DNA of 64,000 nucleotides from NCBI GenBank assembly GCA_963824805.1, contig CAWGQZ010000019.1:1-64000 (forward strand). The letters are read 5' to 3'. Origin of the DNA: DATBAT01 sp963824805 (GTDB lineage Bacteria; Acidobacteriota; Terriglobia; Terriglobales; Acidobacteriaceae). Below are positions 44,687 through 53,771 of the stretch, in pieces. The notes beneath the pieces were generated by a model. It saw only the letters and a list, made by a program, of their open reading frames with translations. It made no database searches and had not been told where the DNA came from. The position numbers and the translations under genes are program-made. Every line of letters begins with the position of its first letter. The stretch's first letter is position 1.

Positions 44687-45201
44687 GAGGGTGGTATGCG
44701 ATGGCCCTGCTTCTAAGCTCCACCTTCGCTAGTTGCGGGTATCACACCGCCGGGCATGTTTCGACTCTGCCCAGCAACGTCCAGACGATCGCGATACCAG
44801 CTTTTGTCAATCAGACTCAGACCTACCGCATCGAGCAGATTCTGACCAGTGCCGTGGTTAAGGAACTTATCACCCGCACCCGATACCATATCGTTAACGA
44901 CGCCGAGGCTTCCGCCGACGCGACTCTGCGTGGTACGGTGGTTTCCACCTACACAGCGCCGCTGACTTACGATTCCCAGACCGGCCGCGCCGCCAGCGTT
45001 CTGATTACTGTAAACATGAAGGTTTCTCTCATCGACAAACACGGCAAGGTTCTCTACGAAAACCCGTCGTACGTCTTCCGCGAGCAGTACCAGGTCACCC
45101 GCGAACTTTCCAGCTTCTTCGAGGAAAGCTCACCCGCCTTGAATCGTCTCTCTCGCGAATTCGCCCGCACCCTGGTTTCGAGCATTCTGGAGGGCTTTTA
45201 A
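44683..45201 (+). CDS. lptE: LPS assembly lipoprotein LptE
   Basis: LptE plugs the LptD barrel that inserts LPS in the outer leaflet of the outer membrane. From GTG 44683 the 172-residue protein has a short signal with lipobox (LLSSTFASCGYH). Family features follow: GYHTAGHVSTLPSNVQTIAIPAFVNQTQTYRIEQILTSAVVKELI and a C-terminal VTRELSSFFEESSPALNRLSREFARTLVSSIL. The frame is open further upstream, but that part is in the 3' end of the previous gene. It overlaps holA by one base (TAATG), the common lptE-holA order. Confidence 0.9.
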   Translation: MRGWYAMALLLSSTFASCGYHTAGHVSTLPSNVQTIAIPAFVNQTQTYRIEQILTSAVVKELITRTRYHIVNDAEASADATLRGTVVSTYTAPLTYDSQTGRAASVLITVNMKVSLIDKHGKVLYENPSYVFREQYQVTRELSSFFEESSPALNRLSREFARTLVSSILEGF

Positions 45202-46322
45202 TGCGGGCCTTCGCCCAGGCTGATCGCTTCGTTTCTGAGGTGCAGTCACGCAAACTGCGGCCCGTGTACGTCTTCGTGGGAGACGAAGTCTTCTTCCGCC
45301 GCCGCTGCCGAGAGGCCATCCTCGAGCATTTGGTGCCTCCTGATCTGCGCGACTTCAGCTTGTTCGAATTCGATCTCGCTGAGACCGATCTGGCGGAAGT
45401 GCTGGACCGCGCCCGCACGCCCTCTCTGATGGCCCCGTTTCAGGTGTTCTTCGTGCGTGGAGTGAAGACGATGTTCGGCCGGGGGTCGAACGAAGACAAG
45501 ATCGAAGCCATCGAAACCTACACTAAAGATCCCAATCCTGACGCCGTCTTGATCTTCATCGCCGACCACATCAGCATCCCCGCCGACGCTCGCCGGATGG
45601 AGATGACCGACAAGGAGCGCTACCAGCGTATCCGCGAAACCATCGGCGGCTTTTGCGCAATCGTCGAGTTGGCGCGAGTCGAGGAAGGCGAGGCGGTCCG
45701 CTGGATCGCCGAATACGGCGTGACCCGCGAAGTGAAGATCGATGCGGACGCTGCCCGCGAACTTGTCGACGCTTTAGGTGGCGACATGATGATGGTTTCC
45801 AACGAACTCGAAAAGTTAATCCTCTATGTCGGGGAGAAAAAACGGGTCACGCTAGGTGATGTGGAGACAATGGTCCTCGCCGCCAAGCAGCGTTCGCTGT
45901 ATGAGTTGACCGACGCTATCTCCGCCAAGGACAGGGTCAAAGCCTTGCACATCCTTGACGCAATTCTGAGCACTGGCGATGGGGATGAGGCCGCCATTGG
46001 CCACCTCTACATGCTGGCCAAGACCTTTCGCCAGATGCTGGTCATTCTCGAGCGCAATGTCCGCGACCAGCGCATGTTGTGGGCCGCATTGTGGCAAGGA
46101 TTCCGCGTGCCGCCATTCGCCGCCGATGACATTATCCGTCAGGCAAGACGCTACAAATCGAAGAGGGAACTGACCCGGGCGATTCGCCTGATCGCGAAAA
46201 CCGACCTGGCATTGCGATCGAATCCGGTCAGCAAGCGCTTTGTTCTGGAGAGATTGGTCCTCGACCTGACCGCTCAACCCAAACCCGAAAGCCTCTGGAT
46301 GCAGGAAGAACTGCCCGTCTAA
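45201..46322 (+). CDS. holA: DNA polymerase III delta subunit
   Basis: HolA is the clamp-opening subunit of the clamp loader. The 373-residue protein begins with RPVYVFVGDEVFFRRRC, the degenerate P-loop region. FDLAETDLAEVLDRARTPSLMAPFQVFFVRG and the central KLILYVGEKKRVTLGDVETMV lead to a helical C-terminal collar (ALHILDAIL..., RRYKSKRELTRAIRLIAKTDLALRSN). The length is slightly above the E. coli protein. Overlap with lptE indicates coupling. Confidence 0.93.
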   Translation: MRAFAQADRFVSEVQSRKLRPVYVFVGDEVFFRRRCREAILEHLVPPDLRDFSLFEFDLAETDLAEVLDRARTPSLMAPFQVFFVRGVKTMFGRGSNEDKIEAIETYTKDPNPDAVLIFIADHISIPADARRMEMTDKERYQRIRETIGGFCAIVELARVEEGEAVRWIAEYGVTREVKIDADAARELVDALGGDMMMVSNELEKLILYVGEKKRVTLGDVETMVLAAKQRSLYELTDAISAKDRVKALHILDAILSTGDGDEAAIGHLYMLAKTFRQMLVILERNVRDQRMLWAALWQGFRVPPFAADDIIRQARRYKSKRELTRAIRLIAKTDLALRSNPVSKRFVLERLVLDLTAQPKPESLWMQEELPV

Positions 46323-46351
46323 ATTCCTTGCAAAGGAGCGGGCCGATCCAG

Positions 46352-46930
46352 ATGACGTACTCCGACGTTTGGCACTTGCTAATCCAACTCCCGTGGGTAA
46401 TTTTTCTAATTTACTGGATCATCGGCGCCTTCAAGACGCGTGCCACTCGTAGGAAGGAATCCTCGATTTCCCGCCTAAGCATTCTGCTGGTTGAAATCGC
46501 CGGCTATCTGCTGATTTTCAACGACGCTCTCAGCATAGGACTTTTGGGGAGACATGTGCTGCCGCGGACGGCGCTGCTTGCGACCGTGGGTGTTGTCATG
46601 ACCTGGTGGGGAATCGCCCTCGCGATCTGGGCCCGCTACCACTTGGCGGAATACTGGAGCGCGCGCATCACGATTAAGGAAGACCACCAACTCATCCGAA
46701 CCGGCCCATACCGTCGTCTGCGACACCCGATCTATTCAGGTTTGATCATGGCGGCGGTGGGATCTGCCCTGCTTTTCGATCGCTGGAGATGTGTGGTCGG
46801 TGTATGCCTGGTGGTCGCTGGTTACGCGATAAAGGCCAGGAAAGAAGAAGCAATGCTAGGCGAGCAATTCGGAGAGGCCTTTCGTGAACACAGGAAGCAC
46901 ACAGGCTTCCTGTTTCCACGGTTTTTATGA
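46352..46930 (+). CDS. Isoprenylcysteine carboxyl methyltransferase-like membrane protein
   Basis: A 192-residue integral membrane methyltransferase (ICMT/PEMT family). The ATG at 46352 has AAAGGAG upstream; the frame opens at 46328. Four to five hydrophobic helices precede the SAM-binding signature LIRTGPYRRLRHPIYSGLIMAAVGSAL. The C-terminus EEAMLGEQFGEAFREHRKHTGFLFP has the EE...F motif seen in the family. The methyl acceptor is unknown; small lipids or isoprenoids are possible. It follows holA by 29 bp. Confidence 0.86.
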   Translation: MTYSDVWHLLIQLPWVIFLIYWIIGAFKTRATRRKESSISRLSILLVEIAGYLLIFNDALSIGLLGRHVLPRTALLATVGVVMTWWGIALAIWARYHLAEYWSARITIKEDHQLIRTGPYRRLRHPIYSGLIMAAVGSALLFDRWRCVVGVCLVVAGYAIKARKEEAMLGEQFGEAFREHRKHTGFLFPRFL

Positions 46931-46950
46931 TTTGGGGCTCGGTGGAGCGC

Positions 46951-47214
46951 TTACTTTAAAGCGTTCAAACGTGCGCTCAGGCGGGACTTGTAGCGAGAAG
47001 CGGTGTTGTTGTGCAGCACGCCTTTTTGGACAGCTTTGTCCAGCGCGGAAACCGTCTGCCGGAATACCTGCTCGGTCACTGTCTTGTCGCCCTTGGCCAG
47101 GCTCTCACGCAGATCGCGTAGAGTACCGCGTAGCCGCGAGGTGTTCGCACGATTGCGGGCGGTCCGCTTGGTGGTCTGTCTGGCCCGCTTCAGTGCGGAA
47201 AAATGGTTTGCCAT
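46951..47214 (-). CDS. rpsT: 30S ribosomal protein S20
   Basis: S20 binds 16S rRNA early in 30S assembly. The 87-residue, lysine/arginine-rich helical protein reads MANHFSALKRARQTTKRTARNRANTSRLR at the start. It ends with KAVQKGVLHNNTASRYKSRLSARLNAL, both typical. It stands alone on the minus strand with ~200 bp of upstream non-coding DNA that should hold its promoter and, as in many bacteria, possibly an autoregulatory leader. Confidence 0.97.
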   Translation of the reverse strand: MANHFSALKRARQTTKRTARNRANTSRLRGTLRDLRESLAKGDKTVTEQVFRQTVSALDKAVQKGVLHNNTASRYKSRLSARLNALK

Positions 47215-47331
47215 CTGGGTCCTTCGTCTTTCAGTGAAATATTCGGGAAACTAGCCGAATCAATATTTTACGGGACTTTCGGCGATACGGTCAAACGCGG
47301 TTCCCCCGATAAAATCCGGGCCAAGCGAAGA

Positions 47332-47363
47332 ATCCCTGCCTACCCTCTACCCAGGGCAGGGAT
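47332..47363 (-). terminator. Stem-loop after the methyltransferase gene
   Basis: ATCCCTGCC (47332-47340) pairs perfectly with GGCAGGGAT (47355-47363) around a 14-nt loop. It lies 50 bp downstream of the minus-strand O-methyltransferase gene and upstream of rpsT. On the minus strand it is followed by TCTTCGCTT, a weak T tract, so its role as a terminator is plausible but not strong. Confidence 0.5.
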
Positions 47364-47413
47364 CCTCTGTCGCAAATCCACTCCGCCGGATGAAAAAAGA
47401 TGGTTGAGATGAG

Positions 47414-48451
47414 TCAGGCCGGTGTTCCCTCAATTATGCACATCGGTCCCTTCGTTGGCACAACGCGTGTTAACCGGAAGCCACTCTTCGCCAGTAGGGT
47501 TCTAAATTCATCTTCCGTTCGCTCTCTTCCTCCCGGAAACATGAGCATCTCCAGATCCATGATTTTCGAGAAATGGGGCTCGTTGCCGGCAGGCCGAACC
47601 AGTTCCACCAGCAGCAACTTGCCATTCGGCTTTCCCTGCAACGCGCGGCGGCAGTTCTTCAAAATAGTGCCTGCTTGTTCGTCATCCCAATCGTGGATGA
47701 TGAACTTCATCAGATAAGCATCGCCGCCCTCGGGCACCGATTCAAAGAAATTCCCATCCACTGTTCGGCATCGGTCTTTGAGGCCGCGCTCCCCGATTTT
47801 TTCTTGGGTAGCGCCAAGCACGTGTGCCAGGTCGAAAATAATCCCCCGTATGCCGGGATATTTCTGCAACACCTCAGACATGAGGTAGCCGTGTCCGCCG
47901 CCCACATCGACCAGAGTTTTGAATGGTGAAAAATCATAAGCCTCCAAAATTCCCGGAACCTGATTCGCACTTAGCGAAGTCATCGCGGCGTTGAATCGCA
48001 CATTTTCCACCGGGTCGGTGGTGAAGTATTCGAAGGCAGCCTTTCCCGTCACGTGCTCAATGCCGGGCTGGCCAGTCTTTGTTGTATGCATCAACTCAGC
48101 AAAGAGCTGGTGGTGGAAGGGATCGGCCATCCAGATCACCGTATCGCGTTGAGATCCGGGAACATCTCGTCTCAACAACTCTGCCGCCGGCGTAAGGATG
48201 AATTTCCCGGGCACGGTTTCAGCGAAAACGCCAGCAACGGTTAGGCATCGCACAACTCTTGTCAGGATGTCGGCGTTGGTGTTAGTCGCCGATGCCAGTT
48301 CTGCCCCAGTCTTCGGTCCCTGGCTCAACAGACCGGCGATGTCCAACTCAGTTGCCACCCATAAGGCCGAAGAAAGAAAGTAGCCGCTTCCAACCTGCAA
48401 CAATTGCTGCATCGGATCGGGCGGTGGCCCGGCCGGACGAGAGGGTTCCAT
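47414..48451 (-). CDS. SAM-dependent O-methyltransferase (hydroxyneurosporene/COMT-like)
   Basis: A 345-residue methyltransferase of the plant COMT/bacterial hydroxyneurosporene type. The N-terminal winged-helix dimerisation domain (~1-110) is followed by the Rossmann domain with the SAM motif LVDVGGGHGYL. DLAHVL, GNFFESVPEGGDAYLMKFIIHDWDDEQ (the base region HDWDD) and LLLVELV follow. Such enzymes methylate hydroxyls in carotenoids, polyketides or phenolics. No biosynthetic cluster adjoins, so the substrate is unknown. It is divergent from miaB. Confidence 0.9.
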   Translation of the reverse strand: MEPSRPAGPPPDPMQQLLQVGSGYFLSSALWVATELDIAGLLSQGPKTGAELASATNTNADILTRVVRCLTVAGVFAETVPGKFILTPAAELLRRDVPGSQRDTVIWMADPFHHQLFAELMHTTKTGQPGIEHVTGKAAFEYFTTDPVENVRFNAAMTSLSANQVPGILEAYDFSPFKTLVDVGGGHGYLMSEVLQKYPGIRGIIFDLAHVLGATQEKIGERGLKDRCRTVDGNFFESVPEGGDAYLMKFIIHDWDDEQAGTILKNCRRALQGKPNGKLLLVELVRPAGNEPHFSKIMDLEMLMFPGGRERTEDEFRTLLAKSGFRLTRVVPTKGPMCIIEGTPA

Positions 48452-48569
48452 GGTTTTTCGATCTCCTTAGGCTTTTTTACTCGCTACCTAAACTAACGCG
48501 CAATTGGCGGGCAAGAAAGCTCAGGTATCGAGTCCAAAACTGATTTGCACTGCGGGTTATACTGAATTG

Positions 48570-49899
48570 ATGGGCACTGAAACCCAAAAGACGTTCTACC
48601 TTGAGACTTTTGGGTGTCAGATGAACGCCCATGATTCCGAGAAGGTGGTCGGTACCCTCATTTCGGAGGGCTACCGCCAGGTTCCCACCGTCGAGGAAGC
48701 GGGCTTGGTCCTCTACAACACCTGCTCCATCCGCGATAAGGCCGAACAGAAGGTCTTCAATCGCCTCAACGACTACAAGAAACTGCAGAAACAAGGCAAG
48801 CGCTTTGGAGTACTAGGCTGTGTGGCCCAGCAGGAGGGTGAAAAGATCTTTGAACGGGCTCCCTACGTCTCCATGGTTTGCGGATCGGCCTCCTACCGCA
48901 ACCTTCCCGATATGCTGGTGCAACTTGAGGCGGGAAACCAGCGTGTAACGGGTCTCGACGATCGGCAGACCAACGAATGCTTTGAGACCGAGTTCACCTC
49001 TCGCAACAATCCCCATCGTGGTTACATCACCATCATTGAGGGCTGTGACAAGTTTTGCGCCTACTGCGTGGTGCCCTTTACCCGCGGCAAAGAGCGCAGC
49101 CGTACGTCTGACTCGGTGCTTGCCGAAGCCCGACAAATGGCAGACTTGGGCTACACGGAGATTCAACTGCTTGGCCAAAACGTGAATTCGTACCACGATT
49201 CAGCAGGGAAGCGAACCTTCGCAGAATTGCTGGCTGCGGTGGGCGAAGTACCTGGGATCCGTCGCGTGCGTTTCACGACCTCGCATCCGCGCGACTTTGG
49301 CCGCGACATCATCGACGCAATCGATGCCGTGCCGACGTTGTGCAATCATGTACATCTCCCGGTCCAAAGCGGCTCTACCCGCGTCCTGAACGCCATGGAG
49401 CGTCTTTACACTCGCGAACAGTACCTCGAGCGTATTTCGTGGATGAAGTCGGCGAAGCGAGAAATCAGCATCACCAGTGACATCATTGTCGGATTCCCGG
49501 GGGAGACCGAAAATGATTTCTCCGAAACCCTCTCTTTGCTTGCACATGTAGGCTTTGACGGCATCTTCGGGTTTAAGTATTCGCCGCGGCCGAACACTCC
49601 ATCGTTAAGCATGCCCGACAGCATTTCCGTCGAAGAGAAGGCCCGCCGCCTGACTTGTCTTGCAGGAATATCAAAGGGAGATTCAGAAGCTTAATTACCG
49701 GCGACACTTAGGGGCAACTGTAGAGGTAATGGTAGAAACTAAGAACGAACTACGCGGTCAATGGGTGGGGCGGACGTCACAGAACACCATCATGAATTTT
49801 ACCGCCTCTGGCGATGCCGCTCCGGCAATCGGCAGTTACGTTCCGGTTCGTACTACGGCGAGTTTTCCCAACAGCTTGGCGGGAGAAATGGTGATATAA
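48570..49899 (+). CDS. miaB: tRNA-2-methylthio-N6-dimethylallyladenosine synthase MiaB, one frameshift
   Basis: MiaB is a radical-SAM methylthiotransferase acting on A37 of tRNA. From the ATG at 48570 it has the UPF0004 domain with three Cys (FGCQMNAHDSE; YNTCSIRDKA; GCVAQQEGE) and the radical SAM CxxxCxxC in EGCDKFCAYCVVPFTRG. FTTSHPRDF and HLPVQSGSTRVL follow. The frame breaks at ~49651-49662. The next frame continues LQEYQREIQKLNYRRHLGATVEVMVE into the TRAM domain and stops at 49899. The joined length of ~440 is typical. A single inserted base explains the break. Confidence 0.94.
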
Positions 49900-49931
49900 G
49901 GGCAATTAAGAGGTCGCTTGGGGAGCTTTTG

Positions 49932-50417
49932 ATGGAAGTCGAGATGAAAATTCGCGGGCTGATGATGGATCCTGTCACCAACATGCCCATCGTGATCCTG
50001 AAAGACGCTGGCAGCGACACCGTCCTACCGATTTGGGTCGGGGTTTACGAGGCCAATGCAATAGCCCTGGAAATCGAGAAAGTCTCGACCCCGCGTCCGA
50101 TGACCCATGATCTCATCAAGAACGTCCTGGTAGGCCTGGATACCTACGTCCACAAGGTTGTTGTTACCGAACTCCGCGAAGATACCTTTTACGCGGTCGT
50201 TTGGCTGGAACGCGAAGGTCACGTCATCAGCATCGATTCGCGTCCGTCCGACGCTCTGGCGCTGGCGTTGCGCATGGATTGCCCAATCTTCGTGGAAGAC
50301 GAGGTTTTAAAGAACTCCAAGCTGGCAACCAACCTCTCGGACCGGGTCACCGCCGACGAACTCCGGAAGTGGCTTGAAGGGCTGGGAGATGAAGATATGG
50401 GCCGCTACAAGATGTAA
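49932..50417 (+). CDS. DUF151 / bifunctional nuclease-domain protein
   Basis: A 161-residue protein of the BFN/DUF151 family. The ATG at 49932 follows TTGGGGAGC; the longer open frame overlaps the end of miaB. Signature segments are MKIRGLMMDPVTNMPIVILKD, LPIWVGVYEANAIALEIEKVSTPRPMTHDLIKNVL and ISIDSRPSDALALALRMDCPIFV. It ends with VTADELRKWLEGL. The family shows nuclease activity in plants and is widespread and poorly understood in bacteria. It follows miaB by 32 bp, a common neighbourhood. Confidence 0.92.
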   Translation: MEVEMKIRGLMMDPVTNMPIVILKDAGSDTVLPIWVGVYEANAIALEIEKVSTPRPMTHDLIKNVLVGLDTYVHKVVVTELREDTFYAVVWLEREGHVISIDSRPSDALALALRMDCPIFVEDEVLKNSKLATNLSDRVTADELRKWLEGLGDEDMGRYKM

Positions 50418-50520
50418 ACCGGCGCGGCGCGCTTGCTGTATCGTCGGTTTTACATAATACCAATTATCGGACATTGAATCTGTTCGTAAACTGTTAATTT
50501 CCCCCCTCCTTGCTTCCAAT

Positions 50521-51210
50521 TTGGATCTTTCAGCCTATCCTTGGCGCGCTTCGGATGGAGGCTTCCATGTCAGCAGCACGATCCCTTGTCTTTTCGCGTA
50601 CGATGCCGTCGTTTCAGGTGCTAAGCCCATTCCTTTTCGACTCGTCCCCAACCTCCTCTGGTTAGTCCACAAATGCTGGCGCAGCAGTCGGAGGTCCTGT
50701 TCTACGCCGCCGCATATTCACTGGCTAGAGTCGACCGCGTGGCGAAAATCCACCGAGAGTATGGCAAGACCCCTTCCCTAAATGTAGATATCCACCTTTA
50801 TCCTGACTTTCGGGCAAGAGTTGAAGAAGAAGTAGGTCCGCCAACCTTGGAAGACGCCGCGAGTATTGTCACGGTTCCAGCAAGGTGTCACGGGGACTGC
50901 CACGGCCAGGGGTATGCAAGACGGTTTGTTCCTTGATCCTGCCCCCCTCGCTTTCACCATGAGCAAGTTCATCCAGCCAATGCAGGACATCTTCGAAGGC
51001 ATCCCGAGAGCCAACTGGGAGCTACGCTTGCGCCAGGCTCCCCCATACATGCCTGGGATCAGTGCCGGTTTTCTTGGAACTAGAGTTCACATCATGGAGG
51101 ATTTCGATTATGCGCTTCGGCTACAAATCGCGCAGCAGCCGTCGATATGCATCCTCCCGCAGGATTGGGGTAACTCCTACGCCGTTGTGCAGGTCCCACC
51201 GCGCAGTTGA
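50521..51210 (+). other. Fragmentary ORFs, possible frameshifted unknown gene
   Basis: Three overlapping + frames read plausible protein but none is long. Frame one (50521-50781) opens with MDLSAYPWRASDGGFHV. Frame two (50673-50936) has LFYAAAYSLARVDRVAKIHREYG and LNVDIHLYPDFRARVEEEVG. Frame three (50866-51210) has FQQGVTGTATARGMQDGLFLDPAPLAF, IPRANWELRLRQAPPYMPGISAGFLGTRVHIMEDFDYAL. They could be one gene of ~200 codons with indels, like other breaks in this window, or decayed DNA. No family is recognised. G+C looks lower than in the flanks. Confidence 0.35.
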
Positions 51211-51512
51211 CCAACAGCATTCTTTCGACAATCACCCCTTTTTGCCCCACCTTCACGCTTCTTGAATGCCCGCTGACCCAATACGCGGTCTTTAAGGCGA
51301 GGAACCGCCCCTACAAACGTTATTTGAAATGCCGTGCTGAGAACGACTTTTTCCTTCCCGAAGGTCTTGATGAGTACGTCGATATTCTTACGCCAACCCA
51401 AAGCGTTATCGACGCCAGCGCAGCCGCTTTGCTTCGCGAAAGCTCCCACATTTCAGGCATTAAGCATCAAGCCTTCCTTGACTACGAAAAAGACCACGGC
51501 AAGCTTGCGTGA
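51207..51512 (+). CDS. Hypothetical protein
   Basis: A 101-residue frame that begins at a TTG overlapping the stop of the preceding fragment (GTTGACC). The second half looks protein-like (RAENDFFLPEGLDEYVDILTPTQSVIDASAAALLRESSHISG), but no motif is recognised. It may be the distal part of the same broken gene. It converges on the His-rich lipoprotein gene at 51581. Reality of this gene is uncertain. Confidence 0.35.
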   Translation: MTNSILSTITPFCPTFTLLECPLTQYAVFKARNRPYKRYLKCRAENDFFLPEGLDEYVDILTPTQSVIDASAAALLRESSHISGIKHQAFLDYEKDHGKLA

Positions 51513-51580
51513 TCAAATTGCGTTATCGAAGAACCGGCCTGGCTCCGCCCCCGTCTTTGCCTCGCGCAATCGACTTCAAC

Positions 51581-51878
51581 CTAACGGTGATCGTGGTCAC
51601 GATCATCACGGTCATGATCATGGTCGTGCTGGTGCTGATGGCGCCATTCCCAGTAATGCCGCTGCTCGTCCTGGTTTAGGTGGTTGTAGTCGCGATTGTC
51701 GCGATGGCCTTCCACCACCCACTGGTTGTAGTAAACCGTCTCCCGCCGATCCCAATGATGATAATCGCTGCGATAGGGGTCATAAACCCGAACCTGGGAA
51801 CGGGATGCACAACCCAAGGACGCGGTGATCGCCGCAGTCACGAATGACCGAACCGAAGTATCTATAAGCTGGCCGCAT
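51581..51878 (-). CDS. Small lipoprotein with His/Asp-rich tail, probable frameshift in the signal peptide
   Basis: From GTG 51841 the frame reads VTAAITASLGC, a lipobox without the charged N-region. One base removed near 51840-51845 joins it to an ATG at 51878 with GGAGGA 7 nt upstream. That gives MRPAYRYFGSVI in front of the lipobox, a complete lipoprotein signal. The mature part is rich in Tyr, Trp, Asp, Arg and His (RVYDPYRSDYHHWDRRETVYYNQWVVEGHR) and ends in HQHQHDHDHDRDDRDHDHR. Similar small lipoproteins are familiar from Acidobacteria (recollection, not a search). The tail could bind metal. Confidence 0.7.
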
Positions 51879-52036
51879 GTTTAGTCCTCCGTAAAAACTG
51901 CCGCAAACTTTTGGTGCGTGAGGGTCTCGCCGCGGTTGTCCATGGGCTAACTCGGCGGCACCGGCCAATGATCTCAGGGATTTCCGCTGAGGGTGGAATC
52001 CCCATAGCCCCTTAGGCCGGATGGAAGAGTATATTT

Positions 52037-52560
52037 TTAGGCCACGAAATATTTAGCCGAGGGTTGGTGCACGACAATAGCGGAGGTACTTTGTTCCGGT
52101 TCCAGCAGGAAGCCCGGTAGTAAGCCGCACCCCGACATTCTCTTCCGGATGCAGCAATGCGAACAGTTTGGTCTGGTCCTCAAGGTTAGGGCACGCAGGA
52201 TACCCGAATGAATAGCGCGACCCGCGATACTTTTGATGAAACAGATCCAGGATGTGGGGGGAACCATCTCCCGCGATACCCAACTCCTGACGAATCATCT
52301 TGTGCAGATACTCCGCCAGCGCCTCGGCCGTCTCAACACTCAGACCGTGCAGGTAAAGATATTTGGTGTACTCCTCGGCCTCGAACAGCTTTTGCGTAAC
52401 TCGCGAAGCCCTGTCGCCGATCGTCATCAGCGATAGGCCAATTACATCCATCGCGTTCTGGAAGTTTTGGGAGCGAAGAAATCTGAGATGCAAAGCTTTC
52501 GGCCTCCCACTGGCGAGGAAACCTCAAATCCACTGCCACAATGGAATACTGCGCGGAAGC
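52037..52560 (-). pseudogene. metH: Remnant of cobalamin-dependent methionine synthase activation domain
   Basis: Several frames in sequence match the C-terminal AdoMet-binding activation domain of MetH. They are DLRFPRQW, then GRKLCISDFFAPK, then MDVIGLSLMTIGDRASRVTQKLFEAEEYTKYLYLHGLSVETAEALAEYLHKMIRQELGI, then SRYSFGYPACPNLEDQTKLFALLHPEENVGVRL, then FLLEPEQSTSAIVVHQPSAKYFV. At least three frame changes are needed within 500 bp (near 52485-52515, 52440-52450 and 52108-52120). The catalytic and cobalamin domains are absent; the fragment starts just past the nuoI terminator. It is either a truncated pseudogene or, less likely, an assembly join. Confidence 0.75.
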
Positions 52561-52600
52561 GGATCCCTGCGTTCAACTGGAGTGCCGCCGGAACACAAAC

Positions 52601-52620
52601 GCCGGCCCGCAAGGGCCGGC
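52601..52620 (-). terminator. Rho-independent terminator after nuoI
   Basis: GCCGGCCC (52601-52608) pairs perfectly with GGGCCGGC (52613-52620) around a GCAA/TTGC tetraloop. On the minus strand it is followed by GTTTGTGTT. It sits 29 bp past the nuoI stop and separates nuoI from the metH remnant. Confidence 0.82.
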
Positions 52621-52649
52621 GCTCAATTCGATACCTGTTGCTTGAACTC

Positions 52650-53187
52650 TTACTCTCCCGGCGCAACTTCGGCAGGCGCTCCACCCAGCACTTCCACCTG
52701 ATTGAACACCGAATTCGCTCCCAGATGTGCCGGCTTGGCTGCCAGCATCTGCTCTTTGCGGTATACCAGGCTGCTGGCATTAAAAGTGGCCAGCTCAAAT
52801 CCGTGTCCGTGAGTGATCGCATCCGTCGGACAAGCCTCCACGCAGTATCCGCAGAAAATGCAGCGGTTGTAGTCGATGTTGTAAACCTTGGCGTAACGCT
52901 CCGCGCCCGCTAACCCGGTTCTCTTCCGTATTCTCGGCGGCCTCGATATAAATGCAGTTCGACGGACAGGCGGCAGCGCATAGAAAACAGGCCACGCACT
53001 TTTCCAACCCATTCTCGTCCCGCTGCAGGACGTGGATCCCACGGAATCGTTCCTGGAACTTGGCTCCCCGAAGCGGTCCTGGACCGTCCGGATAGTTCTC
53101 TACCGTCGTAGGCTGGAACATCTCCATGAAGGTGATGCTCATGCCCTTGGCGATTGCCCCAATATTTTTCAGGATCGGCATGAACAC
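52650..53187 (-). CDS. nuoI: NADH-quinone oxidoreductase subunit I (NuoI), one frameshift
   Basis: NuoI carries clusters N6a and N6b of respiratory complex I. The N-terminus has an amphipathic helix (LKNIGAIAKGMSITFMEMF) and the GAKFQERFRGIHVL segment. The two [4Fe-4S] motifs are CVACFLCAAACP and CIFCGYCVEACP. One extra base near 52901-52910 breaks the frame between NRVSG and AERYAKVYNIDYNRC. The joined protein has ~178 residues. The start is GTG 53187 or ATG 53181. No other nuo genes adjoin, which is unusual because nuoI normally lies between nuoH and nuoJ. Confidence 0.93.
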
Positions 53188-53316
53188 TAGTATACCGGAG
53201 AGCCTGTCATTCCCGCGTGCCTAGGCTTAACCAGAAAGCTCCGTTTACATTTTGGAACTCGTCTTGCTGTGCCGTCATCCTTGGCTTCCATCGCGGCGGG
53301 TAGAATAGGTTCGGCT

Positions 53317-53703
53317 ATGATCTCCAACGCAGGTTTCATGCTGGCAGTTGCGCTTGTTTCTCTGCTGGCGATGAAAGTGATGCCGCAGGAAAGCAGCCCA
53401 GTCGAAATCTCGCCTGACAAACTGGAATTTTCGGTTCAGTCGGCTGATGCCGCCACCCCGCCTCAAAGCGTGACCGTGACCAACCGTAGTTCGTCAACCA
53501 TAAGAGTCACCAACATCCTGATTTCGGGTATCGACTTTTCTCAATCTAATAGCTGCGACAAGGCGATGGCATCCGGAGACAAATGCTCCATCGAAGTGAG
53601 TTTTCATCCTGCAACCTCCGGCACCCGCCTGGGGGCTCTTCAGATAGCATGGTCCGGTGGGACCCGCCCGCGCATGGTGCCTTTAACCGGCGCAGCGCCA
53701 TAG
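53317..53703 (+). CDS. Exported ASH/choice-of-anchor D type protein
   Basis: A 128-residue protein from the ATG at 53317, which gives a signal-like segment (AGFMLAVALVSLLAMKVM). The rest is one Ig-like ASH/HYDIN-type beta domain: ISPDKLEFSVQSADAATPPQSVTVTNRSSSTIRVTNI, DKCSIEVSFHPATSGTRLGALQIAWSGG. The two Cys residues in NSCDKAMASGDKCSIEV are typical of the choice-of-anchor D repeats common in Acidobacteria. It is divergent from nuoI. Function unknown. Confidence 0.8.
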   Translation: MISNAGFMLAVALVSLLAMKVMPQESSPVEISPDKLEFSVQSADAATPPQSVTVTNRSSSTIRVTNILISGIDFSQSNSCDKAMASGDKCSIEVSFHPATSGTRLGALQIAWSGGTRPRMVPLTGAAP

Positions 53704-53771
53704 CCACCGAAGGCATACAGCCTTGATCCCTCGCGCAGCATCGTAGAGGCCTTAACTACAGGAGGCGGACA

